Assembly (NCBI GenBank): GCA_016717005.1 | Contig: JADJUF010000007.1 | Location: 316,001 to 380,000, forward strand | Source: Myxococcales bacterium | Lineage (GTDB): Bacteria > Myxococcota_A > Polyangia > Haliangiales > Haliangiaceae | Direction: 5' to 3' | DNA length: 64,000 nucleotides | In this document: positions 8,714 to 17,447 of the stretch, piece after piece | Position numbering within the stretch: position 1 is the first letter of the stretch | Layout: each line of letters begins with the position of its first letter | Translations under genes and position numbers: made by a program | Notes under the pieces: generated by a model | Databases searched by the model: none | Seen by the model: only the letters and a program-made list of their open reading frames with translations | Told to the model about the DNA's origin: nothing

Positions 8714-11160
8714 CGCGGCATTATCACCCGTGGCGGCGGCGGCGTCTCGCCCGGCGGCCGGTCGAACGTCGCGACCTCGACCTGCCCGTCGGCGGCGATC
8801 GTGATCGTCACGGCGCCGGCCTCGTCGGTGCGCACCACCGCGGCCCCGACCGCGCGCCACCGCGCCACCACGGCCGCCGACGGGAACCCGAAGCGGTTGC
8901 CGCGCCCGAGCGAGATCACCGCCAGCCGCGGCCGCGCGGCCGCGACCAGCGCCGGGCTCGACGAGGTCGGGCTGCCGTGGTGGGCGACCTTGACCACGGT
9001 CGCGGCGACGTCGCCCGCCGCGACCAGCGCGTCCTCGCCCTCGTCCTCGACGTCGCCCAGGAACAGCACGCGGGCGCCGCCGCGGCTGACCCGCACGACC
9101 AGCGAGTTGTCGTTGACCGTCCGCACCGGATCGGCGGTAGCCACGGCCTCGCCCGCGGGCCCGCGCGGCCCCAGCACCTCGACCGTGACGTCGCCGAAAC
9201 TCCGCGGGCCCAGCGGCGGCGCCACCAGCTGGGTCCCGGTCGCGACCAGCGCCGCGACCACGTCGGCGTACGAGCGGCCGTGCGCGGGCGCGTCGGCGAA
9301 CGGCGCCGATGGATCGGGCGCCGCGTCGTCGCCCGGCGCCGCCGCCCACAGCGCACGGATCGGCACCTCGGCCGCGACCGCGAGCAGGCCGAGGTAGTGG
9401 TCGGGGTGCGGGTGGCTGACGATCGCCACGTCGATCGCCCGCACGCCCCGGGTCCGCAGGTACGCCGCGACCGCGCGGCCCGGCGCGAGCTGGGCCCGGG
9501 CCCCGGTGCCGGGCGCGCCGCCGGCGTCGATCAACCACACCTGCCCGTCGGGCAGCTCGAGCACCGCGCCGTCGCCCTGGCCCACGTCGAGGAACGTGAT
9601 CCGCAAGGTCGCCGGGCGCGCCGCCGCCCGGTGCGCCCACCACGACCCGCCCAGCACCGCGCACGCGACCGCGGTCATCGCCGCGACCCGGGCCCGCGCG
9701 ACGCCGTGGCGCGCCGCGAGCCACGCGCCGAACAGCCCGGCGCACGCGCCCAGCTCGAGCGGCGTCGGCGGTCGCACCCACAGGGTCGGCGTGGCCCGGG
9801 CGATCACCGCGATCACCGCCGCGGCCCAGCCGGCGATCGCGATCGCGAGGTCGAGCGCGACGCCGCCGACCGCCGGCGCGACCGCGGTGATCAGCGTGCC
9901 GATCACGCCCAGCGGCAGCGCCGCCAGCTCGAACGCCGGGCCCGCCACCAGGTTGCCGACGACGCCGCCCAGCGACACCTGGCCGAAGTGCCACGCGCTG
10001 ATCGGCGCGGTCGCGACGGTGACGTGCCACGACGTGCGCACCGCCGCCACCAGCGCCCGCGCCGCGCGCCGCCACCCGCGGACCGGCGCGGCCGCGCGCC
10101 CGCGCGCCGACGCGATCAGCGTGACCGCGGCGACGAACGACAGCTCGAACGCCGGATCGAACACGACCGACGGCCGCTGGCCGATCGCGAGCAGCGCCGC
10201 CAGGCCGAGCGCGTCGCCGATGCGCGCGCGCCGCTCGCACACCTCGCCGAGCAGCACCACCGCGACCACGACCAGGGCCCGCACGGTCGCCACCTGGCCG
10301 CCGGTGACCAGCGTGTACCCGACCGCGAGCGGCAGCGCCGCCGCCGCCGCCGCCCGCCGCGGCGCCAGCCGCGCCGCCAGCGGCGCGATCATCGCGAACA
10401 GCCGGGTCAGCGCCGCGAACGCCACCAGCGCCACCACCGCCAGGTGCAGGCCGCTGACGCTGAGCGCGTGATAGACGCCGGCCGCGCGCCAGGCGTCGTC
10501 GGTCGCCGGCGTCACCGCGCTGCGATCGCCGACCACGACCGCGCGCACCAGCGCGTTGCCGACCCCGTCGCCGCCGCGGCGCGCGATCGCCCGCGACGCC
10601 CAGCGCGCGACCTGCGCCGGCCGCCGCCACAGGCTCGCGCGATCGCCCGACGCCAGCACCTCGAGGCCGCGCCCGCGCAGCTCCCAGCGCGCACCGCGGT
10701 CGCGCGCGATCTGCGCACGATCGGGGCTGCCGGGATCGCGGTAGCCGCGCGGGGTCACCAGGCGCCCGACGACGCGCACGCGATCGCCCGGCCACGCCCG
10801 CGGCGCGCCGCTGATCGTCACCCACACCGGCCCGACGTCGCCGTCGACCAGCATCCCGGTCGCGCTCGCCAGCGCGGTCGGCGGCCCGGCGATCCATCCC
10901 TCGATCGTGTCGAGGGCGCGATCGTCGATGCCCGGCGGCGCGATCGCGTCGCGCGCCGCGCGCGCCTCCCGCGCGGCCGCCCACGCGGCCACCGCCGCGA
11001 CCGCCACGACCAGCCGCGCCCGCCGCGGCAGCGGCCACGCGCCCGCCGCCGCCAGCCCGACCAGCCCCCACGCCCACGGCGCCGTCGGCAGCACCCGCGC
11101 GATCACCACGCCGGCGACCGCCGCCACCGCCAGCCACGCCACACGCACCCAGGGCCACAC
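8710..11160 (-). CDS. comEC: ComEC/Rec2-family DNA uptake channel
   Basis: 816 aa polytopic inner-membrane protein. Three parts are visible: an N-terminal membrane/OB-like region (DUF4131-type, residues about 1-190); the multi-TM competence domain with the hallmark SVSGLHLAVV near residue 235; and a C-terminal metallo-beta-lactamase-like domain (FLDVGQGDGAVLEL, SHPHPDHYLGLL, FLGDVEDEGE, KVAHHGSPTSSS). In studied bacteria ComEC carries single-stranded DNA across the inner membrane, and the MBL-like domain is proposed to degrade the other strand. All HxHxDH-type residues are present. GTG start; the stop overlaps the next gene by GTGA. The 5' flank is the repeat array behind the EamA gene, so the promoter must lie in or beyond that array. 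Confidence 0.92.
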   Translation of the reverse strand: MWPWVRVAWLAVAAVAGVVIARVLPTAPWAWGLVGLAAAGAWPLPRRARLVVAVAAVAAWAAAREARAARDAIAPPGIDDRALDTIEGWIAGPPTALASATGMLVDGDVGPVWVTISGAPRAWPGDRVRVVGRLVTPRGYRDPGSPDRAQIARDRGARWELRGRGLEVLASGDRASLWRRPAQVARWASRAIARRGGDGVGNALVRAVVVGDRSAVTPATDDAWRAAGVYHALSVSGLHLAVVALVAFAALTRLFAMIAPLAARLAPRRAAAAAALPLAVGYTLVTGGQVATVRALVVVAVVLLGEVCERRARIGDALGLAALLAIGQRPSVVFDPAFELSFVAAVTLIASARGRAAAPVRGWRRAARALVAAVRTSWHVTVATAPISAWHFGQVSLGGVVGNLVAGPAFELAALPLGVIGTLITAVAPAVGGVALDLAIAIAGWAAAVIAVIARATPTLWVRPPTPLELGACAGLFGAWLAARHGVARARVAAMTAVACAVLGGSWWAHRAAARPATLRITFLDVGQGDGAVLELPDGQVWLIDAGGAPGTGARAQLAPGRAVAAYLRTRGVRAIDVAIVSHPHPDHYLGLLAVAAEVPIRALWAAAPGDDAAPDPSAPFADAPAHGRSYADVVAALVATGTQLVAPPLGPRSFGDVTVEVLGPRGPAGEAVATADPVRTVNDNSLVVRVSRGGARVLFLGDVEDEGEDALVAAGDVAATVVKVAHHGSPTSSSPALVAAARPRLAVISLGRGNRFGFPSAAVVARWRAVGAAVVRTDEAGAVTITIAADGQVEVATFDRPPGETPPPPRVIMPR

Positions 11161-11170
11161 GCCCCTGCTA

Positions 11171-11400
11171 TCGACCGCGCGCCGCGGCGGTTGCGTGTCG
11201 CCGGTCAGCGCCGCGCGACCGGCGCCCGGCGGCGGTTGCGTGCCCGCCGACTAGTTGCGCGCGACCGGCGCCCGGCGGCGGGTGCGCGCGCAGGGTCAGC
11301 GCCGCGCGACCGGCGCCCCGCGGCGGGCGCGCGCGCAGGGTCAGCGCCGCGCGACCGGCACCCCGCGGCGGGTGCGTGCGCGCACGGTCAGCGCCGCGCG
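11171..11400. repeat. Degenerate 45-47 bp tandem array at the 3' end of the EamA gene
   Basis: About five copies of a GC-only-like unit. The core ggtcagcgccgcgcgaccgg recurs at 11203, 11294, 11339 and 11386, with a degenerate copy near 11250 and a partial one near 11171. The copy at 11386 contains the stop codon (11388-11390) and last codons (VARR) of the EamA gene, so the other copies look like repeated versions of that gene's 3' terminus. Each core can fold: GCGCCG and CGGCGC flank a 6-nt loop. The array fills the whole gap between the EamA stop and the comEC start. Confidence 0.85.
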
Positions 11401-12260
11401 ACCGCGGCCCGCCGGCCCGTCGCCATCGCCGCCAGGCCGACGACGATCAGCCCGGCGCCGAGCCAGGTGGTCGCGACCGGCAGCTCGTCGAACACCACCA
11501 GGCCCCAGCCGACCGCGAACGCCACCTGCAGGTACCCGGTCGCCATCGCCCGCGCCGCCGGCTCCCGCGCCATGCCGTAGGTCATGCACACCTGCGCCAG
11601 CTGGGTGCACGCGCCGACGCCGAGCAAGAGCAGCCACTCGCGCCCCGAGGGCCACACCAAGGTCGGCGCCGCCCAGGCCAGCGCCGCCGGCAGCGCCACC
11701 AGCGGGAAGTAGAAGACGATCACCAGGGGGTGCTCGTCGGCCGCGAGCTGGCGCACGGTCACCAGCGCCGCCGCCGCCATGATCGCGCCGACGATCGCGA
11801 TCGCGACCGCCGCCGGCGCCAGGCCGTGGCCGCTGGGCTGGGCCACCATCGCCACACCCGCCAGGCCGAGCGCGAGCGCCAGCGCGGTCCGGCGCGCGAC
11901 CGGCTCGGCCAGCCACACCCACGCCAGCATCGCGCCCCAGATCGGCGCGCTCTGCTGGATCATCGTGGCCTCGGCCAGGGGCATGTGGCCCAGCGACCAG
12001 TAGTAACAGCCCAGCGCGACGAACCCGAACGCGCCGCGGCTGATCAGCGCGCCGCGGCGCCGGCCCCACGGCGACCGGCCCTCGCGCCGGGCCAGGCGCG
12101 CCACCATCACCGCCGACAGCACCAGCGTCACGACCGCGCGCGCCAGCACGATCTCGCCGCTCGGCAGGGTCGCGCTGGCCAGCTTGACCAGCGCGCTCAT
12201 GCCCGAGAACGCCAGCGCGGCCACCGTCAGGTACCAGAGTCCGGGCGACAACGCGGCCAC
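11388..12260 (-). CDS. EamA/DMT-family transporter
   Basis: 290 aa with about ten hydrophobic segments arranged as two EamA repeats, the drug/metabolite transporter fold. Markers are the first-half SGMSALVKLA start, the ATMIQQSAPIWGAMLAWVWLAEP loop at the end of repeat 1, and a matching ATGYLQVAFAVGWG ... FDELP ending in repeat 2. Substrate cannot be told from sequence; relatives export amino acids, nucleobases or metabolites. The C-terminus RRAAVARR is basic and lies inside the repeat array. It is 200 bp downstream of the porin gene on the same strand. Confidence 0.88.
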   Translation of the reverse strand: MAALSPGLWYLTVAALAFSGMSALVKLASATLPSGEIVLARAVVTLVLSAVMVARLARREGRSPWGRRRGALISRGAFGFVALGCYYWSLGHMPLAEATMIQQSAPIWGAMLAWVWLAEPVARRTALALALGLAGVAMVAQPSGHGLAPAAVAIAIVGAIMAAAALVTVRQLAADEHPLVIVFYFPLVALPAALAWAAPTLVWPSGREWLLLLGVGACTQLAQVCMTYGMAREPAARAMATGYLQVAFAVGWGLVVFDELPVATTWLGAGLIVVGLAAMATGRRAAVARR

Positions 12261-12263
12261 TGT

Positions 12264-12460
12264 GGCAGATCGCGCGCCGGCGTCGAGCGCCGTCGGATCG
12301 CGCGATCAGGTCGCCGCGCGTCGGCGAAGCACGCCAGCGCCCCGGCGCACGCGCCCTGCAGGTCCGGGCAGGTCGCGAGCTCCTTCCGCGCGGCCGCCGC
12401 GAGCGTGCCCCACCGGGTCAGGCCTTCGTCCTGGAACGCGGGCGCGCGCCTCGGCGATCG
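12264..12460 (-). pseudogene. Possible coding remnant between porin and transporter genes
   Basis: Reading leftwards from the stop of the FadL-like gene, the same frame stays open and gives a protein-like stretch (FQDEGLTRWGTLAAAARKE, then CPDLQGACAGALACFADAR, residues apart by one Ala-Thr) with natural codon bias and three regularly spaced Cys. There is no start codon or ribosome site of its own. It could be the surviving 3' part of a small Cys-containing gene, or chance in GC-rich DNA. Confidence 0.3.
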
Positions 12461-13654
12461 TCAGCGCCGCGACCAGCGCACGCCGGCGCCGACCAGCACC
12501 GCCCAACCCTGGTAGCGGGCCGGCATCGTCTCCATGCTCGTCGTCGCGCGCTCGGCCACGCGCAGGTACTCGGCGAAGCCGTCGACCACGACGCCGCGGG
12601 CCACCACCGTCGACGCGCCCGCGGTCACCGACCAGCGCAGGCCGTCGGGCGAGGTCGGCGCCAGGGTCGCGTCGGGCGCCGGCGACGGATCGATCGCGAC
12701 GCCGGCCCGGACCACGGTCGCGGCGCCGAGCGCGCGCTCGCCGCCGACCCGCACCGCCGCGGTCGTGTGCCAGGCGTTGTGCTGGTGGACGTCGGCGGTC
12801 GCGTCGTCGGCGAAGTCGATCGTCAGCTGATCGTACGTGCCCCACAGCGTCACCTCGACGTCGGCCAGCGCCCGCCACGGGCCGCGGGCCCAGGCCGCCC
12901 CGAGCACCAGGCGATCCGGCAGGGTGATCGTCGCGCGCGCGGCCTGATCGGGCGCGGCGCCGCTGAACTCCGGCGGGGTCTCGAAGTCAGCGCCGCCGGT
13001 CATGGCGATCCGGGTGCGGCTCTTGTAGGTCGCGCCCAGCGCCAGCGCGCCGCGCTGCCACCACAGGGCCGCGTGGCCGCCGACGCCGGTGCCGGCGACG
13101 TCGACCGCGGCGTCGCCCTCGACGTCGATGAAGTCGAGGCGCCGGCGCACGGTCAGGCGGCCGCGATCGACGTGGGGCCCGACCGCGAGCCGGACCTCGC
13201 CGAGCCGCACGCCCACGAACGGCGCGAGCCGACCGACGACAAGCTCGGTCGAGACGATCTCGAACCGCCCGGCCCAGTCGCTCGGCCAGGCCACGCCGCC
13301 GCCGAACGGCACGCCGATCGCGACGCCCGCGGTCCAGGCGCCGCCGCTCCAGGCGGCGTCGAGGTGGGGCGGCGTCGACCACGCGCCGTCGGTCTCGGCC
13401 GACCAGGTGCCGTCGGCCGCGGCCGCCCGGATCTGCGGCCGCGCCAGCACCACGCCGACGCCCAGGCGCCAGCCGCCGCCGTCGGCGAGCGCCGCCGGGT
13501 TGGTCCACGCGGCGCCGGCCTCGTCGGCCCGCGCGGCGCCGGCGCCGGCGGTGCCGGCCGCGGTGATGGTCTGCTCGGGCACGGCGAAGCCGCCCGCGCG
13601 CGCGGCGCCGGGCGCCGCCGCCAGCGCCACGGCGCCGATGATCAGGGTCCTCAT
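12461..13654 (-). CDS. OmpP1/FadL/TodX-family outer-membrane porin
   Basis: 397 aa. Signal peptide MRTLIIGAVALAAAPGAARA, then the FadL-type N-terminal hatch region GGFAVPEQTITAAGTAGAG and AAWTNPAAL (the NPAA motif), followed by alternating beta-strand sequence to the end (GWAVLVGAGVRWSRR). Such porins take up long-chain fatty acids or other hydrophobic molecules by lateral diffusion. The ATG overlaps the stop of the upstream lipase-like lipoprotein gene by ATGA, so the two are co-translated. That pairing mirrors VolA-FadL in Vibrio, where the surface lipase releases fatty acids that FadL imports. Confidence 0.87.
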   Translation of the reverse strand: MRTLIIGAVALAAAPGAARAGGFAVPEQTITAAGTAGAGAARADEAGAAWTNPAALADGGGWRLGVGVVLARPQIRAAAADGTWSAETDGAWSTPPHLDAAWSGGAWTAGVAIGVPFGGGVAWPSDWAGRFEIVSTELVVGRLAPFVGVRLGEVRLAVGPHVDRGRLTVRRRLDFIDVEGDAAVDVAGTGVGGHAALWWQRGALALGATYKSRTRIAMTGGADFETPPEFSGAAPDQAARATITLPDRLVLGAAWARGPWRALADVEVTLWGTYDQLTIDFADDATADVHQHNAWHTTAAVRVGGERALGAATVVRAGVAIDPSPAPDATLAPTSPDGLRWSVTAGASTVVARGVVVDGFAEYLRVAERATTSMETMPARYQGWAVLVGAGVRWSRR

Positions 13655-16134
13655 GGGCGGAAGCTCTCGTCGAGGAACCCGGCCAGCTCGCGGCCGCCGC
13701 GCCCGAACTCGGGCTCGATCGGGATGACCAGGAACGCGTGCTCGGCGACGTAGTCGCGCTGCGGCGCGCCGGTCACGCGCGCCAGCGTGCGGGTGTAGGC
13801 GTTGGGGATGATGAAGTCGAGCGTGGCCATCTGCAGCATCAGCGCGCGGTCGCCGGTGGCGGCGCCGACGTTCTGCGGGTCGACCGCGTCGACGATCCAC
13901 CGGGCCACGTCGAGGAAGCGCTCGGCCTCGAAGCTGTCGGCGGCGATGCCCTCGCGGGTGAAGAAGCCGCGCACCTGCGGCCCGAACCAGGTCGAGTCGG
14001 CGAACATGTCGACCAGATCGGCGCCGGGCACGTTGAGCACCGCGCGCCGGATCGTCGGCTGGGTCGCCAGGAGCGTCGCGCCCAGGATCCCGCCGAGCGA
14101 CTGGCCGGCGTAGTAGATGCGGGTCGTGTCGACCGGCGCGCCCAGGACCGGCTGCCAGGCGCCGGTCGCGAGCGACCGCACCACCGCCGACAGCTCGATC
14201 ACCGCCTGATCGAAGTGGTCCTTGGTGTTGGCGATGTGCTCGATCTCGAGGAACGCCGCGCCCGACGCCACCGGGTAGTTGAGCACCGGCCACTGCGCCA
14301 GGTGGTTGCCGGCGCCGCTGGCGTCGACGCAGCGCCCGACCTCGTCGCAGGTCGAGCCGGCCTGGCACGGCGGCAGCGAGACCAGGTTGCCGGTGCGCGG
14401 GTCGACCACCGAGATGGGCCCGCCCGCGATGCACTGGGTGCGGGTGCCGTGGTACGGCAGATCGATCGCGATCGCCGCGAAGCCCTTGGCCGCGAGCGCG
14501 TCGCCGATCGCCAGCACGAACCGGCGCTCGGTCATCACCCCGTGGCCGAACACCACCACCGGCACGCCCTGGCCCGGCGTCAGGCCGCGCGGGATCGTCA
14601 TCGTGAACGCGACCTGATCGATCCGGTGGCCGCCGTCGGTGCGCCAGGCCCGGGTCGCGTCGTCGAGGAAGACCGGCATCGGCAGCGTGCCGGTGGCGAC
14701 CCGGTCGACGTTGAGCAACGACGTGATCGCCAGCGGGAAGTCGAGCAGCGCCTGCCCCGGCGTCTTGTACGCGACCGCGACCGGGTCCGGCGACACCGCC
14801 AGCCGCGCCGCGGTGGCCGCCACCTCGTCGAGCCGCGGCGCGATCGTCTGGGTCACGAACGGCCAGGCCGCGACGACGCGGTCGCGGCCGCGCAGCGCCA
14901 GGAGCGCGGCCAGGCGGTCGCGGGCGTCCTCGATGCGGACCGCGTCGACCAGCGGCACCGCGCCGACGGTCGAGGCGCCGGCGTCGACGACCGGGGCCTT
15001 GGCCAGGAGCAGCGCGCCGGCCGGCATCGCGATGATCGGCTGGCCGTCGCGATCGCGCACGCCGTCGGTCACGACCACCGCGAACGCCGCGTGCTCGGCC
15101 AGCGGCACGGTCGCGGGCGTGATCACGACGTGGACGTCATCGAGCACGCGCGCGGTCGCCGGCAGGCGCGTCGGCGCGGCGCCGAGCTGCCACAGCTCGA
15201 CGGTGGTGCCGGTCACGGTCGCGGGATCGACCGGCGCGGTCAGCTCGAACAGCAGGTTGGCGCTGGTCGCGAAGCCGTCGTAGACCCGCAGCGCCGCCTT
15301 GGCCTCGAGCTCGACCGGCGTGTCCCAGCGCGCCGGCGGCAGGTCGACCTTGCCGGTCGCCGGATCGATCAACAGCTGGATCGGGATCGGCATGCGCTGC
15401 GACGGCTTGTCCATCGCCAGCTCGGTCCGCGTGGTGATCGTGAACCGCCACAGCGCCGCGATCTCGGCCCGCGGCAGCCCGCGCTCGGCCAGGTGATCGA
15501 ACATCGGCAGCAGCTCCTGCCGGATCTCCTCGAGCTTGCGCGCGTTGTCGGCGCGCTCGGCGAACGTGTCGCCCGGGAACGCGCGGTTGTGGGCGGGATC
15601 GTCGAGCGGCGTGGTCTGGCGCAGGAAGTAGAACGCCGCGTCGGCGATCACCGGCTGCCCGCCCTTGCCCTCGACCCCGGCGGCGCCGCCGCGCACGACC
15701 ACATAATACTGTCCGCCGCGATCCCAGCCGACCCGAGGCGCGTCGAGCGTCACCCGCAGCTCGTCGTCGGCGACCGTCACGGTGACGTCGTCGACCCGGT
15801 GCGGCGTCGGCCCCCACTGCCAGACCTGGACCGTGTCCGGGGTGACCGTGGCCGGGGCGATCGGCGCGCTGAAGTCGACCGTGGCCGCCGACGCGCTCGA
15901 CCAGCCGTCGAGGGTGTTGAGGTAGCCGTACAGCTCGGCCTCGGCCGCCGAGGTGTCGTCGTCGATCGGGATGTCGAGGTGCCCGGCAAGGTCGTCGCGC
16001 AGCGCGTCGGACGGCATCGGGATCACCTTGGCGTCCGGGTCGAACCGAGCTCGAACCACGTCCGGAGCCGGGTCAGGATCGTAGGCAGCGCAGGCCGAGG
16101 CCACCGCCAGCACCGCGAGGATGGGTCCCCTCAT
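13651..16134 (-). CDS. VolA-like surface lipase/lysophospholipase lipoprotein
   Basis: 827 aa. Short lipoprotein signal (MRGPILAVLAVASAC). Residues about 20-350 are beta-rich Ig-like modules (SPDTVQVWQ and TVELWQLG repeats) of the kind found at the N-terminus of Pla-1/cef/VolA lipases. The C-terminal half is an alpha/beta hydrolase: oxyanion-type VVVFGHGVM, IAIDLPYHGTR, and nucleophile elbow G-Q-S679-L-G. A short Cys-containing insert (SLPPCQAGSTCDEVGRCVD) may form disulphides. It is followed by the FadL-like porin with ATGA overlap. The likely job is hydrolysis of external lysophospholipid or ester to feed fatty acid to the porin; substrate is inferred from Vibrio VolA, not shown. Confidence 0.8.
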   Translation of the reverse strand: MRGPILAVLAVASACAAYDPDPAPDVVRARFDPDAKVIPMPSDALRDDLAGHLDIPIDDDTSAAEAELYGYLNTLDGWSSASAATVDFSAPIAPATVTPDTVQVWQWGPTPHRVDDVTVTVADDELRVTLDAPRVGWDRGGQYYVVVRGGAAGVEGKGGQPVIADAAFYFLRQTTPLDDPAHNRAFPGDTFAERADNARKLEEIRQELLPMFDHLAERGLPRAEIAALWRFTITTRTELAMDKPSQRMPIPIQLLIDPATGKVDLPPARWDTPVELEAKAALRVYDGFATSANLLFELTAPVDPATVTGTTVELWQLGAAPTRLPATARVLDDVHVVITPATVPLAEHAAFAVVVTDGVRDRDGQPIIAMPAGALLLAKAPVVDAGASTVGAVPLVDAVRIEDARDRLAALLALRGRDRVVAAWPFVTQTIAPRLDEVAATAARLAVSPDPVAVAYKTPGQALLDFPLAITSLLNVDRVATGTLPMPVFLDDATRAWRTDGGHRIDQVAFTMTIPRGLTPGQGVPVVVFGHGVMTERRFVLAIGDALAAKGFAAIAIDLPYHGTRTQCIAGGPISVVDPRTGNLVSLPPCQAGSTCDEVGRCVDASGAGNHLAQWPVLNYPVASGAAFLEIEHIANTKDHFDQAVIELSAVVRSLATGAWQPVLGAPVDTTRIYYAGQSLGGILGATLLATQPTIRRAVLNVPGADLVDMFADSTWFGPQVRGFFTREGIAADSFEAERFLDVARWIVDAVDPQNVGAATGDRALMLQMATLDFIIPNAYTRTLARVTGAPQRDYVAEHAFLVIPIEPEFGRGGRELAGFLDESFRP

Positions 16135-16195
16135 GAGGCGGACTCTACGCAGGTCGAACCGGCCTGACCAGTGCGTTTTCTGCACCGCGTCACGA

Positions 16196-16880
16196 TTCCG
16201 GCTGCGCCCGCCGATCGGCTGACACCCGCCGGACACCTGGCCTTCCGATCGGCTGACCACCTGGCCTTCCGATCGGCTGACACCCGACGCGCCGCCCGGC
16301 CGACCGATCGGCTGACACCCGGCACGCCGGTCGGCCGACCGATCCGGCCGACCGATCGGCTGACACCCGCCCGACCGATCGGCTGACCACTCGCCCGACC
16401 GATCGGCTGACACCCGTCGCCCGCCCCGCGCAGCCGCGCCCGACCGATCGGCTGACACCCGTCGCCCGCCCGCGCAGCCGCGCCCGACCGATCGGCGCGC
16501 CGGTCGCCCGCCCGCGGCACCCGTCGCCCGCCCGCGCACCGTCGCCGCCGCGCACCCCCGCCCGACCGATCGGCCGACCCCCGTCGCCCGCCCCGCGCAG
16601 CCCCGCCCGACCGATCGGCTGACACCCGTCGCCCGCCCGCGCAGCCGCGGCCGACCGATCGGCTGAGTGCCGTCGCCCCGATCCGCTGGCATCCGGCAGG
16701 CTTGCGGCCGATCGGCCGTCGGGCCCGACAATCCGATCGGCTGACACCCGCGCCCGCCCGCGCAGCCGCGGCCGACCGATCGGCTGAGTGCCGTCGCCCC
16801 GAGCCGCTGGCATCCGGCAGGCTTGCGGCCGATCGGCCGTCGGGCCCGACAATCCGATCGGCTGACACCCGGCACGGCGG
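16196..16880. repeat. Intergenic repeat field built on GATCGGCTGA
   Basis: About 0.7 kb between the VolA-like gene and the broken lipoprotein gene. The ten-mer GATCGGCTGA occurs 13 times, mostly as cgaccGATCGGCTGAcaccc, with a few decayed copies (gatcggcgcg, gatcggccga, gatcggccgt). The 5' flank gives the octamer palindrome CCGATCGG. Copy spacing is irregular, from about 20 to 60 bp. At the right end a 121-bp block is tandemly duplicated (about 16631-16751 and 16752-16871), almost identical. All frames are open because of composition, but the translated sequence is just low-complexity repeats, so it is probably non-coding. Spacers are not unique, so it is not a CRISPR. Confidence 0.9.
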
Positions 16881-16904
16881 CGCTGGCGCCGCGTGGCCAA
16901 AGAG

Positions 16905-17302
16905 TCAAGGCGTGGACGGGCGCCCGCCGCCGCCTTCGCCTCGACCCTCACCCGCGCCCGGCGTGGGAGCCGGCTCATTGCCCATGCGGTCGGGCTCGGC
17001 GGGGCTCGGCGGGGCGTCCGCGTCGAGGTCGAAGCTCCCCATCGAACCGGCGCCGGTGTCGAGTCGCCCCGAGGCCCCCGGGCGCGCCGCCTCGCGCGCT
17101 GCCCGCAGCGCGTCCCGGAGTCCCGGAGCTGCTGCGCCGAGGCGTCGGGGGACAACGCTGCGTCCGGCGTCGTCGCGACCTCCATCGCGGCGTCGGCCCG
17201 GCTGCCGCTGTCACGCGCGGCGGTCACTCGCGATCCTGACTTGGAGGCACATCCTGCGACCAGCGCGAGGGACACGGCCAGGAGTTGGAGCACGCGCGCC
17301 AT
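16905..17302 (-). pseudogene. Small lipoprotein gene, frameshifted by an 8-bp duplication
   Basis: ATG at 17300-17302 gives a clear lipoprotein signal (MARVLQLLAVSLALVAGC) and an Asp/Ala-rich stretch, but at 17113-17128 the octamer tcccggag is present twice in tandem. Past this point the original frame is nonsense-like. Deleting one octamer restores a natural frame through AQQLRDALRAAREAARPG and MGSFDLDADAPPSP to a TGA at 16905-16907, giving about 130 aa with a Gly/Pro-rich tail. So the gene is either recently inactivated, switchable by slippage, or the duplication is an assembly error. Function unknown. The repeat field begins right after the restored stop. Confidence 0.65.
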
Positions 17303-17447
17303 AGGTTCGGACGCTGCCATTTCACCCCGCGGCGCGCCAACGCAGATCGCGAGGAGATCGCGGGATCTGCTCCGCGCCGGTCAGGTGCCCCGGCGGCGGC
17401 GCAGGTCCGGGCTCGCCGCGACGGCACCGGTGCTGCATAGTGGTCCG

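Noticed and set aside
16196..16880. CRISPR array
   Set aside because: Copies are only about 10-20 bp, spacing is irregular, the spacers are themselves repeated and no cas gene is near.
16196..16905. Coding extension of the VolA-like gene upstream through the repeats
   Set aside because: The frame is open in all three minus-strand phases only because the repeat lacks stops; the ATG at 16134 has the lipoprotein signal.
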